Origin: Candidatus Gastranaerophilales bacterium
GTDB lineage: Bacteria > Cyanobacteriota > Vampirovibrionia > Gastranaerophilales > Gastranaerophilaceae
Reading direction: 5' to 3'
Length of the DNA: 53,563 bases
Assembly: GCA_944324165.1 (NCBI GenBank)
Contig: CALUVG010000015.1
Location: forward strand, 1 to 53,563
Positions 18,022-28,331 of the stretch are shown in pieces. Made by a program: the position numbers and the translations under genes. The notes beneath the pieces are model-generated. The model was not told where the DNA came from. It worked only from the letters and a program-made list of their open reading frames with translations, and searched no databases. The first letter of the stretch is position 1. Each line of letters starts with the position of its first letter.

Positions 18022-18249
18022 ATGGAACAATTACAATTAGCACAATTAGGTTCAGGTATCGCCATCGGGTTTGGGGCTATCGGTGCAGGTCTTGGTATCG
18101 GTATTGCAACAAAAGGTTTGATGGATGCAATTTCAAGACAACCGGAAGTTGCTGGTAAAGCAGTAGGTTTCTTCCTTGTAGGTGCTGCATTGGCTGAAGC
18201 TTGTGCTCTGTACGCATTCATTATCGCATATCTGCTTATGGCTAAGTAA
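18022..18249 (+). CDS. atpE: ATP synthase F0 subunit c
   Basis: This is a 75-residue hairpin of two membrane helices. Helix 1 has the glycine-repeat GAIGAGLGIGIATKG, the polar loop has SRQPE, and helix 2 has FLVGAALAEACALYAFI with the ion-carrying Glu in AEA. In Na+-type c subunits a Gln in helix 1 and a Ser/Thr after the Glu bind Na+. Here these are Ile and Ala, so the ring looks H+-selective. It is 12 bases upstream of b'. Confidence 0.97.
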   Translation: MEQLQLAQLGSGIAIGFGAIGAGLGIGIATKGLMDAISRQPEVAGKAVGFFLVGAALAEACALYAFIIAYLLMAK

Positions 18250-18261
18250 TCGGAGTAAATC

Positions 18262-18681
18262 ATGGAATTTAATGCAACATTCATAGTTTCTATAATTAGT
18301 TTTATTGTTTTCACACTCATAATGAACGAAATTTTGTATAAACCTATTGCAAATATCGTTGAAGAGCGTGAGCATATGATTAATGAAAATTATGAAAATG
18401 CTGCGGTTTCTAAAGATAAAACAACAGCTATTTATACAGATAGAGATGAAAAACTGAGCAAAACGGCAGCTGACAACAAAAAGCTGACCGCAGAAAAAAT
18501 GGCTGAAGCAAATAATCTTGCTAAAAATAAAACTACAGAAGCCAAACAAAATTCCACTGCTCAAATTAATGAGGCAAAATCAAATATACAAAATAGAAGT
18601 GAAGTTCTCAATAATGAACTCAAAGGTCGAATTGATGAGCTTGCCGACAATATTTCAGCAAAAGTTCTGGGAGAATGTTAA
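18262..18681 (+). CDS. ATP synthase F0 subunit b' (b-prime)
   Basis: This 139-residue stalk subunit has one N-terminal membrane anchor (FNATFIVSIISFIVFTLIMN) followed by a long charged coiled coil rich in Lys, Glu and Ala, ending ISAKVLGEC. It precedes a second b-type gene. Paired b and b' subunits that form a heterodimeric stalk are characteristic of Cyanobacteria, chloroplasts and some alphaproteobacteria. The stop codon overlaps the next start (TAATG). Confidence 0.9.
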   Translation: MEFNATFIVSIISFIVFTLIMNEILYKPIANIVEEREHMINENYENAAVSKDKTTAIYTDRDEKLSKTAADNKKLTAEKMAEANNLAKNKTTEAKQNSTAQINEAKSNIQNRSEVLNNELKGRIDELADNISAKVLGEC

Positions 18682-19177
18682 TGGAAATCTGGAATTTAAT
18701 AGTTGAATCAAATACTTTTAATTTCATTGTTCTTGTAATAATATTAGCTGTGCTTTTACAAAAAATGAATATATCATCCGTTTTGGAAAATCTTAAAGAT
18801 AATATTATTAATAAGATAGAAATGTCAAAATCAGCAAGAGAAAATGCAGAAAATGAACTTAAGAAAGCTCAAGATGCTGTTGCTAATCTGGATAATGAAA
18901 TAAAAGAAAGTATTGAATTAACAAAGAAGAATATTGAAGGAGCTGTTAAACAAACACTTGCAAATGCAGATACACAGGCTCAAAATATTCTTAAAAATGT
19001 CCAAACAGTAATTGAAAATGAAGAAAAACAAGTTTCTTCAAAACTTCTACAATCAACAACCCAACAGGCTGTTTTGTCGGCAAAAGATAAAATCATTGCT
19101 AAATTAAAAGCTGATCCTTCACTTCATAACAAATATATTGATGAAGCAATAGAAAATATTGATAAGGTGACATTATA

Positions 19178-19178
<1 letters not shown>
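18681..19178 (+). CDS. atpF: ATP synthase F0 subunit b
   Basis: This is the second peripheral-stalk subunit. The start at 18681 (MEIWNLIVESN) is chosen because GGGAG at 18669-18673 lies at proper spacing and the ATG overlaps the b' stop by one base; an ATG two codons upstream lacks room. The 165-residue protein has one membrane helix (about 10-27, FNFIVLVIILAVLL) and a long coiled coil with ENAENELKKAQDAVANLDNE. Its stop overlaps the delta start (TAATG). Confidence 0.93.
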
Positions 19179-21224
<2,046 letters not shown>

Positions 21225-21301
21225 TTCGTGTGAACAGTGAACGACAGACTTACAATCTTTAATAAAAAGATGTAGGCAATTGTAGTACAAAAGGTGAAAA
21301 A

Positions 21302-22234
21302 ATGACCAACCTTAAAGATATTAAAAACAGAATACAAAGTGTAGAAAGCACAAAAAAAATAACGCGTGCTATGAAAATGGTTGCGGCAGCAAAAGTTAAA
21401 AAGGCAGAATCAACCGTAAAGGCATCACGTCCGTTTACAACAGAATTAAATAATATGTTTGAAAAATTATTGAATTCTGTCGGGGCATACAGTGCATCTA
21501 CACTGAAAATAAAAAAGGCGATTGATAATTATCCTGCTTTACTTGCTGTTCGACCGGTAAAAACAGTTGCATTACTTGCGATAACCTCTAACAAAGGTCT
21601 TGCAGGGGCTTATAATGCTAATATCGTAAGAAAAACTATTAATACAATTGCTGAATACAAAAAGCAAGGTATCAATACGCTTTTATTCATAGTTGGTCAA
21701 AAAGGTGTTTCAGCATTAAAACGTAAATGTAAAGAACTTGATTGTTCTATTGAAAAAACATACTTAAATGTTGCTAACAATCCGTCAGGAGAAGGGGCAT
21801 ATGTTATAGCTGAGGATCTTGCGGATTACTATGTAAATGGTCGAATTGATAAAATTGAAGTTATAACAACAAGATTTAAAAATATGATGAGTTATTTTGT
21901 TGAAAACTGGACGGTATTGCCTCTGAATGCAGTTAAATCTCCATCAGAACGCAATAAAGACAATATTGTAGAACCTCTGATGGAATTTGAACCTGATATG
22001 CATCATATTTTGCAAAAGGTTGTACCTTTGTATGTGACCAATATAATATTCCAGTCATTACTGGAGGCTCAGGCTAGTGAACTTGCTTCACGTATGACTG
22101 CGATGTCAGCGGCAACAACAAATGCTGAAAAAATGATAAGCGAATTGTCTATCGTTTACAATAAAACACGTCAATTTGCCATCACTCAGGAAATTATTGA
22201 AGTTGTTTCAGGGGCAAATGCTCAAATAGGATAA
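21302..22234 (+). CDS. atpG: ATP synthase F1 subunit gamma
   Basis: The 310-residue central rotor subunit has N-terminal KDIKNRIQSVESTKKITRAM (the classic gamma start) and a matching C-terminal helix with ASELASRMTAMSAATTNAEK. Between LPLNAVKS and LMEFEPD there are only about a dozen residues. The photosynthetic insertion found there in cyanobacterial and chloroplast gamma is absent. Extra length relative to E. coli lies near residues 45-70. Last gene of the operon. Confidence 0.96.
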   Translation: MTNLKDIKNRIQSVESTKKITRAMKMVAAAKVKKAESTVKASRPFTTELNNMFEKLLNSVGAYSASTLKIKKAIDNYPALLAVRPVKTVALLAITSNKGLAGAYNANIVRKTINTIAEYKKQGINTLLFIVGQKGVSALKRKCKELDCSIEKTYLNVANNPSGEGAYVIAEDLADYYVNGRIDKIEVITTRFKNMMSYFVENWTVLPLNAVKSPSERNKDNIVEPLMEFEPDMHHILQKVVPLYVTNIIFQSLLEAQASELASRMTAMSAATTNAEKMISELSIVYNKTRQFAITQEIIEVVSGANAQIG

Positions 22235-22238
22235 GATA

Positions 22239-22973
22239 TTGATGAAAAGTTTGTTTTTGCAAACTGTAGATAATATCAAATTAGCCTTGAATTGGTATCA
22301 AACAAATCATGATGAAGTCATTATAGTTATAGCCGGCTGGTTTATGACTAAAGATAGCAAAGCTTTTTCGCTACTTGGAGAAAGTCTGTCTAAAGATTTT
22401 GATATAATAACATTTGATTGCAGAGGACACGGAAAAAGTTCTGGTTTCTATACATTTACAGCAAACGAAATACTGGATGTCAAAACTGTTGTTGATTTTG
22501 CAAAACAACATTATAAAAAAATTTACCTTATGGGATTTTCGCTGGGTGGCGGACTGGCACTAATTTATGCAGCTTCTAATCACGATATAGACAAAATTAT
22601 TGCGGTATCAGCACATAGTGATTTTAAGAAAATTGAAAACAAAATGTGGCATCCGAATGCCTGGCGTGAGACTTTAAAAAAATTTGAACTTAAACGATGG
22701 CTTTCTGTACGACCTTCATTAAAGATAAAAAAGAAAATTGCCCCAATTGCAGTTGTCGATAGAATAACTGTTCCAACGCTTTTTATAGCCGGTGCAAAGG
22801 ATCCTACGGTTTGCTGCTGGCATACAAAATCTCTTTATGACAAAGCAACCTGCCCCAAAAAGTTTGAATTATTTGAGAATGGTATTCATGCTGAAGATCT
22901 TTTTTTGCATGAACCGGAACGCTTTTTTAATCTTTGCCGCGGGTGGCTTTATCAAGAGGCAAAAGGCAATTAA
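22239..22973 (+). CDS. Alpha/beta hydrolase
   Basis: The 244-residue protein has the alpha/beta-hydrolase pattern. The oxyanion/core strand is VIIVIAGWFMTKDSKAF, then FDCRGHGKSSG. The nucleophile elbow is GFSLGGG (Ser near residue 100). The acidic residue is in FIAGAKDPTV and the histidine in ENGIHAEDLF. All members of the catalytic triad are visible. The substrate is unknown; relatives are esterases or peptidases. It starts 4 bases after atpG and may ride on that transcript. Its 3' end overlaps the converging XRE gene by 47 bases. Confidence 0.88.
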   Translation: MMKSLFLQTVDNIKLALNWYQTNHDEVIIVIAGWFMTKDSKAFSLLGESLSKDFDIITFDCRGHGKSSGFYTFTANEILDVKTVVDFAKQHYKKIYLMGFSLGGGLALIYAASNHDIDKIIAVSAHSDFKKIENKMWHPNAWRETLKKFELKRWLSVRPSLKIKKKIAPIAVVDRITVPTLFIAGAKDPTVCCWHTKSLYDKATCPKKFELFENGIHAEDLFLHEPERFFNLCRGWLYQEAKGN

Positions 22974-23169
22974 TATCAACTCCGAGAGACAGTGCAATAT
23001 TTGCCACAACCAGTATTGTCGGGCAAACTTTTTCGTTCTCAATTCTATATAGATGTTGCGGCGTTATATCAGACATTTCAGCAAGATATTCCTGTGAAAA
23101 GTTTTTACGCGCCCGTTCGACACGTATGTTTTCTGCTAAAATTTTTACTGCCTCATCTTTAGTTAACAT
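22927..23169 (-). CDS. XRE-family small DNA-binding protein
   Basis: The 80-residue protein is little more than one helix-turn-helix domain. EAVKILAENIRVERARKNFS is followed by QEYLAEMSDITPQHLYRIEN and EKVCPTILVVANIALSLGVD. The QE.LAE..DI....l.riEn pattern is typical of XRE/Cro repressors. It is preceded by an AT-rich promoter region on the minus strand. It overlaps tail-to-tail with the hydrolase gene. Target unknown. Confidence 0.8.
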   Translation of the reverse strand: MLTKDEAVKILAENIRVERARKNFSQEYLAEMSDITPQHLYRIENEKVCPTILVVANIALSLGVDINCLLPLDKATRGKD

Positions 23170-23214
23170 AATTATATGTTAGCACCCTTGAGAAAAATAT
23201 ATTAGAACATATAA

Positions 23215-23373
23215 TTTAATAAGAAATTCAGCGGATATTACATTTCTCCATTCAATACTCTTACCAGAGAACAGGCTTTAACTAATTGCAAAAATAATCC
23301 TTATAATTGTTCTGCATTACTGGAGAAATTCGACAACTGGGAATTTAAAGAAGATTATCCCTACAAATTTTAG
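23215..23373 (+). pseudogene. Possible 3' remnant of a prepilin-like gene
   Basis: An open frame without a start codon, just after an in-frame TAA, encodes about 52 residues ending NCSALLEKFDNWEFKEDYPY, then KF and TAG. The 'C.ALL...W.i..DYP' ending resembles, from memory, the C-termini of prepilin-like proteins in this lineage, but the N-terminal pilin helix is missing. It lies in an otherwise gene-free gap. This is a suggestion only. Confidence 0.35.
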
Positions 23374-23444
23374 TCGCATGCCGAATAATTGCTATTGCCA
23401 CAGCACAAAAATCCAAGCTTTACATCTATTAATTTAAGGTAGTA

Positions 23445-25187
23445 TTACGCAGCTCTGTTCCCATAGAAGTTAACCATTTTACTTTTTAAAAATTCATTGT
23501 TGGCTTCATGGGCTGTACTATCAGGTGTAACATTATTAGCATTTCTCATTGCCGCATTTCTTGCTTCACGTTTATTGGTCATATAGATGTTTAATCTAGG
23601 AATGCCGACACCCAAAACAAGTGCAGAATATGCATAACCGATTAGCTGTGCAAGGTTCAATACATTCAATTTGCCTCTTGTAAGTTTATCAGCCTTAGGA
23701 AGAAGTTCTATCATTTTAGAGAATTTCAATGCTTTTCCATCTTCTCCTATAGTAGAAATTCCATGATTTTTCAATCCTGCAACAAGAACTTCATCTTTTG
23801 TTTTCACAGAAGAATTAATGAACCGTTTGAATACATTTTTACTTTTTTCAGCGGTATTAAGCAATGATTTAGATTTATCCATCGCCATTACAGCCCCTTT
23901 AGTAACAAGGCTGCCAAGAATTAACAGGTTCAAAAATCCTAATGTATCTTTGATTGCAGATTCTCTAAGTTCATCCTTATCGCGTGCTGCAAATAATCTT
24001 GACATAATTGTCATACCGTAAACAAATTTCAATTGGTTAATAGTCGGAGTCATTCCTTTGAATTGAAGTTTTGAGAGAAATTTAGACGGTTTAGTGGTAA
24101 TAGTTGCCAGCGCCCCTGTTCCTAGTATGAGACCTGTTAAAACTTTTTGTACAGCAAAAGACTTACTGTCATCTTTCTTTCTTCCTTCTACTCCGACAAA
24201 CCCATCGCTGCCTGTGCGTTTTTTAGTAAGATATCTGTTCACTGGCTGCACTGACATACCAAATAATGCAGCAAAGCCCAATCCTAATGCAGAACGTTTC
24301 AGATTAAGTGATTTCAAGCCTTTAACAAAGGCATTTTCCGCAATATTGTCGGTATTTATAAATGTATCTACAACTTTTGATTTTACAAAAGTTCTGGAGA
24401 CATTAAATATATTCTGAACAGTTGTCCGCAAAGTACCGGAAGAAGATTTTGTATCGTTAAGTAATCTTGCAGATTCTTTTCCGCCTGTAGATTCTGATAT
24501 AACGTTTACAAGATAATCAGTTTTTTCTTTTAAGAAGTTTTTAACTTGCTTTTTTTCCGCTTTTGAAAGTTTTTTATTATTAATATCTTCAGCTTGTTCA
24601 AGAACTTCAACAATTGTATTTTTAACTTTTGATTTATCAGCATCAGCTATTGTTTTATAACCGTTATTAAAAGTTGATATACGTCCGGTTATTCTGTCAG
24701 CGTATTCTTCTTTTACATTGCGAGGAATTCTTATACCGCCTTTATTCAGATCAATATCAAAAGTTCCGCCATTCTTGAAATGCTTTTGAACTGCATCATG
24801 CCAGTCTTTAGCAAGTATATCAATAGCACTATTATCAGCAAAAATTCTATGAGCATTAATTTCGTATTTTTTATTGAATAGTGTAGCCAGTGCAAGACCT
24901 GCAACAGTACCGTAAACACCGACCATCGAATGGTTAAATGTACCGCAAGATTCACGGATAAATGTTTCAGTTCCTGCCTGCGGTCCGCGTTTACGCATAT
25001 CTGTCCAGGTTCTTGGAATAACCATAGATCCTAAATCTACTGCGTTAGCCCCCCATGCCTGATTTGTTTCAAAAAATCTCAGTGCACCTGTTGCGGCTTC
25101 CATAGCCCCTGTAAATCGAGGCTGTTCTTCATTTTGTCTGTTTAGTTGTTGCTGATGTTGTTGTGGGGTAATATTTTGTATTTTCAT
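23445..25187 (-). CDS. Lineage-specific membrane protein, paralogue A (FTG N-terminal motif)
   Basis: No named family was recognised for this 580-residue protein. The N-terminus is a Gln/Asn-rich leader with ITPQQHQQQLNRQNEEQPR, then FTG at 25-27. Later come IPRT (about 54), FIRESCGTFNHSMVG, several membrane-type segments (near 92-110, 320-335, 360-380, 420-440 and 520-545), MSVQPVNRYLT and a KDELRESAIKDTLGF block. The neighbouring gene at 25200 has the same blocks in the same order, so the two are tandem paralogues 12 bases apart. No signal peptide. The central part (about 120-290) is charged and helical. Function unknown. Confidence 0.8.
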   Translation of the reverse strand: MKIQNITPQQHQQQLNRQNEEQPRFTGAMEAATGALRFFETNQAWGANAVDLGSMVIPRTWTDMRKRGPQAGTETFIRESCGTFNHSMVGVYGTVAGLALATLFNKKYEINAHRIFADNSAIDILAKDWHDAVQKHFKNGGTFDIDLNKGGIRIPRNVKEEYADRITGRISTFNNGYKTIADADKSKVKNTIVEVLEQAEDINNKKLSKAEKKQVKNFLKEKTDYLVNVISESTGGKESARLLNDTKSSSGTLRTTVQNIFNVSRTFVKSKVVDTFINTDNIAENAFVKGLKSLNLKRSALGLGFAALFGMSVQPVNRYLTKKRTGSDGFVGVEGRKKDDSKSFAVQKVLTGLILGTGALATITTKPSKFLSKLQFKGMTPTINQLKFVYGMTIMSRLFAARDKDELRESAIKDTLGFLNLLILGSLVTKGAVMAMDKSKSLLNTAEKSKNVFKRFINSSVKTKDEVLVAGLKNHGISTIGEDGKALKFSKMIELLPKADKLTRGKLNVLNLAQLIGYAYSALVLGVGIPRLNIYMTNKREARNAAMRNANNVTPDSTAHEANNEFLKSKMVNFYGNRAA

Positions 25188-25199
25188 ATTTGTTTCTCC

Positions 25200-26897
25200 T
25201 TACGAATTAAAAAATGCTCTAAATGCCGGATTGTGTTTGATGGACGATTTTACAATGTCCGTGGACGCGGCTGTGCCCGCGGCGCCTGTCGCGGCTCCGG
25301 TATTTGCATTTGTGTTCGCAAGTTCCTTTGCTTTTCGTTCTTGTTCTTTTTTATTGGTGACTGTTCTGTTATATAGAGGAATAAATACACCCAGTGCTAT
25401 TAATGAGAATGCAAGGTTACCTATCTGGCAAATTGTTCTCAAACGTTTGTCTTTAACTGTTAAAAGTTCATCTGTAGACTTGAGAGCTGTATGTTTTGTC
25501 CAATGCCAGAATTTTTCAAGCGGATTTGCATTTTCTTTTAATGGTTTAAGTACATTTATTAATTTTGCATCTTTATCTTTATGTTCAATATATGTAGCAA
25601 TTCCTTTTGCAGCGAAGTCACCTAAGAAATAGAAACTCAAGAAGGTTGCAATATCTCTTATTGTAGCTTCTCTAAGATCATTTGCATCTTCACTTGCCCC
25701 CATACGGCTTGCAAAAGTTGCTGTAGAAATTATACGTGCCTGATCCATAGATGGGAATTTTCCTTTGAACTGCAACATATTCAAAGTAGGCATTTTCATC
25801 ATTGACAACAAGCCAACACCAATCATTGAAGTTACTGAAATTATTTTTTGCTTAAATAATTTTGCTTTTTCTTCTTTTGTAGGTTCTTTGTATTCTTTGC
25901 CGTTATAAATAGGTGCTCCTTTTTGACCTGCTGATTTATGTGTAATCCATCTATTGATAGGCTGCATTGAAATTGCAAGCGGAATAATTACGGCAAGACC
26001 GCCAAGACTTTTCCAGTTAACAAATTTGCTTGCTTTTTTAGCATAGGCATCTAACTGTGCAGGATCTGTAATGTTTTCTTTAACCACGCCGCGCAGGTAT
26101 TTCACCATATTAGAATATATATTTTCAAGATTTGTTGAATGGAATTTTGTATCACCTTTAAATTTAATATTTTCAGTTATGTGGGTACGTTTAGCTATAT
26201 CATCAAATGCTTCTTTTGATAATTTAGGACCTTTATCTTTATCGTGAACAGCATTAACAAGCTTTGTAAACACGCTGTCATCAGTTTGATCAAGCATCTG
26301 CGCAAAAGCTTTTTCCTTTTTACCGTCCATACCGGAAATATCATATGTTAAATCTTTAAATGCATTAAATAATTTTTCATCGCCAGACCCTTGAGCATTT
26401 TTATAATAATGTGTAATTTTTTGAATAGTATTTGTATCAGCCCAGTTGTTAGCAAGGTTAGATTTATTAAACGGTTTCATCACTGAAGGAATGAATTTAT
26501 TTATAGCACTTGCAACTCCATATACGATATAACCAGGTATAAGACAGTTTACAATAAGTCCTGAGGATTCGCGTCTAAATGCCTCCATACCCGCTAAAAG
26601 ATTAATTTTATGATGTTTTTTCCCTTGTTCCTTATCTTCAGTTTGTTTTTTATCATCTTTAGGAACAGCAAAAGTTTCAACCAGTGTACGCGGTATAATT
26701 GCAGTTGCTAAATCCAGAACGGTCACATTAATCATCGGGTGTTTTTCACACTGCTGCACAAGTTTAATGCCGCCTTCGCCTGCTTTTTTGGCGAATTTTG
26801 CGAAAGTTTCATGATAACCGCCAAATGATGTATCATTTTTACTCTGTTTCGGGGTATATTTACTATTAAAATTACTTAATCTAATATCACTAATCAT
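25200..26897 (-). CDS. Lineage-specific membrane protein, paralogue B (SFGG N-terminal motif)
   Basis: This 565-residue protein starts with a polar leader and SFGG at 24-27. It shares with the downstream gene the blocks IPRT, AFRRESSGLIVN, MSMQPINRWITHKS, MLQFKGKFPSMDQARII and NDLREATIRDIATF in the same order, plus membrane segments near 120-140, 300-315, 350-370, 410-430 and 515-535. A C-terminal Ala/Thr/Asn-rich stretch (ANTNANTGAATGAAGTAAST) precedes a short conserved-looking end. First gene of a two-gene operon. The function is unknown; a role at the inner membrane is inferred only from hydrophobicity. Confidence 0.8.
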   Translation of the reverse strand: MISDIRLSNFNSKYTPKQSKNDTSFGGYHETFAKFAKKAGEGGIKLVQQCEKHPMINVTVLDLATAIIPRTLVETFAVPKDDKKQTEDKEQGKKHHKINLLAGMEAFRRESSGLIVNCLIPGYIVYGVASAINKFIPSVMKPFNKSNLANNWADTNTIQKITHYYKNAQGSGDEKLFNAFKDLTYDISGMDGKKEKAFAQMLDQTDDSVFTKLVNAVHDKDKGPKLSKEAFDDIAKRTHITENIKFKGDTKFHSTNLENIYSNMVKYLRGVVKENITDPAQLDAYAKKASKFVNWKSLGGLAVIIPLAISMQPINRWITHKSAGQKGAPIYNGKEYKEPTKEEKAKLFKQKIISVTSMIGVGLLSMMKMPTLNMLQFKGKFPSMDQARIISTATFASRMGASEDANDLREATIRDIATFLSFYFLGDFAAKGIATYIEHKDKDAKLINVLKPLKENANPLEKFWHWTKHTALKSTDELLTVKDKRLRTICQIGNLAFSLIALGVFIPLYNRTVTNKKEQERKAKELANTNANTGAATGAAGTAASTDIVKSSIKHNPAFRAFFNS

Positions 26898-27396
26898 AAA
26901 TTTGTCTGGGTTTACCTAATAACTACAATTATTATATCAAGCACACAGAATATACAAAAGCAGTGAAAAATAAAAATTGCTATCTGTACACTTAATGTAA
27001 AGTTTATATTAAGACACAATTTTGTTTTTTTTATTAAAAATACAGAATTTTAAATCCGTTTTTTTAAAATTTATCTGTAAAAATTCATTAATATGTATAA
27101 ATTTTTATCAAAATTGCATTTTTTTATACAACTTTTTTTTGTAAATTTTTGTAAATTTTTTGTATTTTTAAGATAAAATTCTCAAAATCTTCACTTAACT
27201 GTCATGCTTTTTGATTCTACCACTTACCCAAGAAATATACTACTACTCTATTGGCTAATACTTTTTTATCTTGAAAAAAAAATTATGAACTATTGACGTA
27301 AGAATAAATCATTGTTTTTGCAAAGCTTTAAATAATGACCCCGTAGAATAGTTTTTAATAACATTCACCCTTATCATAGCGATAAGGAGTTCTGTC
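26898..27396. other. AT-rich intergenic region of about 500 bases
   Basis: This gap separates the divergent paralogue B and the repeat protein at 27397. It is extremely AT-rich with T-runs and a short duplicated TTTTTGTAAATT phrase near 27138-27160. No gene or RNA fold was recognised. It must contain two divergent promoters. A small hairpin (27369-27387) sits at its right end over the ribosome-binding site. Confidence 0.5.
27369..27389 (+). promoter_or_regulatory. Hairpin overlapping the ribosome-binding site
   Basis: CCTTATC (27369-27375) pairs perfectly with GATAAGG (27381-27387) around a 5-base loop. The second arm contains most of the AAGGAG Shine-Dalgarno at 27384-27389 of the following gene. 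In the folded RNA the site would be partly hidden, so translation could be conditional. Confidence 0.4.
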
Positions 27397-28326
27397 ATGA
27401 AAAAACTTTTAATTATACTATGTTTAATACTATCAGTAAATTGCGCATATGGGGGGCAATATACAGCAACAATAGATAAATTGGAAAATGAAATATTTGG
27501 ATTTCAATATGGAAATGAGACAGATGAAATGCGACTTAAACGCATAGAAGAGAATGTATATGGTCAATCCTCAAACAAATCTACATCTGAAAGAATTGCT
27601 AAATTAACAAAAGACCTGTCTGCAAATGAAATTGGCAAGGAAATAGCTCCTCGCGAAGACACTTTTATGGATGAGACAGGTGATTATATAGATGAACAGC
27701 CTGTTGCACAGGGACCAAATGTTGACTATCCTGCCGTTAATGAACTTGAAAGACAGGTATTCAATAAAGAAAATAAAAACATGGATATTAAAGAAAGGCT
27801 TTCTTATCTGGAAAAACAGACCTTCGGAAAGACATATAATGATGATTTATCAACACGTGTGGATAGATTAAGAGCTGAAATAAAGCCTTCCTCACTTATG
27901 GATAATGAAATTGCACAATCTTCAAACGAATTTTATGATGATGAAATTGTAGAATTAGACAAAGACTACCATCTCGACAGATATGAACCGCCGGCATTTG
28001 ACTATGATGCGTATAATGCAAGGCATTCTTCGCCATCACAAAGCTACAAACCGCGGAAAACAAATCTTGCAAGTATTGAAAAATCATTGTTTAAACAGTC
28101 CTATACCAATGATGATATGAATAATCGTTTATCAAGAATTGAATCAGGCATGTTTGGCACAACTTTTGCAAACGATAATCAACAGGATAGAATTAATCGA
28201 ATATCTAGCGCGTACAGTGCACAAAAAACAGCACGTACATATGACTCAAACAAATTTACACAGAACATGGCAACCGCAATGCAAATCGGTACACTTATAC
28301 TCATGGTGCTAGCCTGCGTACTTTAG
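27397..28326 (+). CDS. Secreted protein with three internal repeats
   Basis: The 309-residue protein has a signal peptide (MKKLLIILCLILSVNCAYG) and a hydrophobic C-terminal helix (about 288-309, MQIGTLILMVLACVL). Between them are three roughly 50-residue repeats starting near residues 26, 112 and 227. Each is two half-repeats of the form L-E-x(2-3)-F-G-x-x-Y...R-L-x-R-I-E (for example IDKLENEIFGFQYGNE, LEKQTFGKTYNDD, IESGMFGTTFAND). Acidic, Pro/Tyr-containing linkers separate them. The repeats are probably short helices. It is anchored at the C-terminus, with the bulk outside the cytoplasm. No known function. Confidence 0.8.
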   Translation: MKKLLIILCLILSVNCAYGGQYTATIDKLENEIFGFQYGNETDEMRLKRIEENVYGQSSNKSTSERIAKLTKDLSANEIGKEIAPREDTFMDETGDYIDEQPVAQGPNVDYPAVNELERQVFNKENKNMDIKERLSYLEKQTFGKTYNDDLSTRVDRLRAEIKPSSLMDNEIAQSSNEFYDDEIVELDKDYHLDRYEPPAFDYDAYNARHSSPSQSYKPRKTNLASIEKSLFKQSYTNDDMNNRLSRIESGMFGTTFANDNQQDRINRISSAYSAQKTARTYDSNKFTQNMATAMQIGTLILMVLACVL

Positions 28327-28331
28327 GATGA

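Noticed and set aside
18022-18249. Na+-specific c subunit
   Set aside because: The Gln in helix 1 and the Ser/Thr after the carboxylate are absent (Ile and Ala instead).
21225-21301. Riboswitch or terminator between atpA and atpG
   Set aside because: Only an imperfect ACAATCTTT/AAAGATGTA pairing is visible, with no T-run; it is probably just an intercistronic spacer.
24094-24417. Plus-strand frames opposite the paralogous membrane proteins
   Set aside because: They are shadow frames antisense to long conserved reading frames, with no independent signals.
27117-27172. Tandem repeat in the AT-rich gap
   Set aside because: Only a short TTTTTGTAAATT phrase occurs twice within T-rich sequence; this is expected from base composition.
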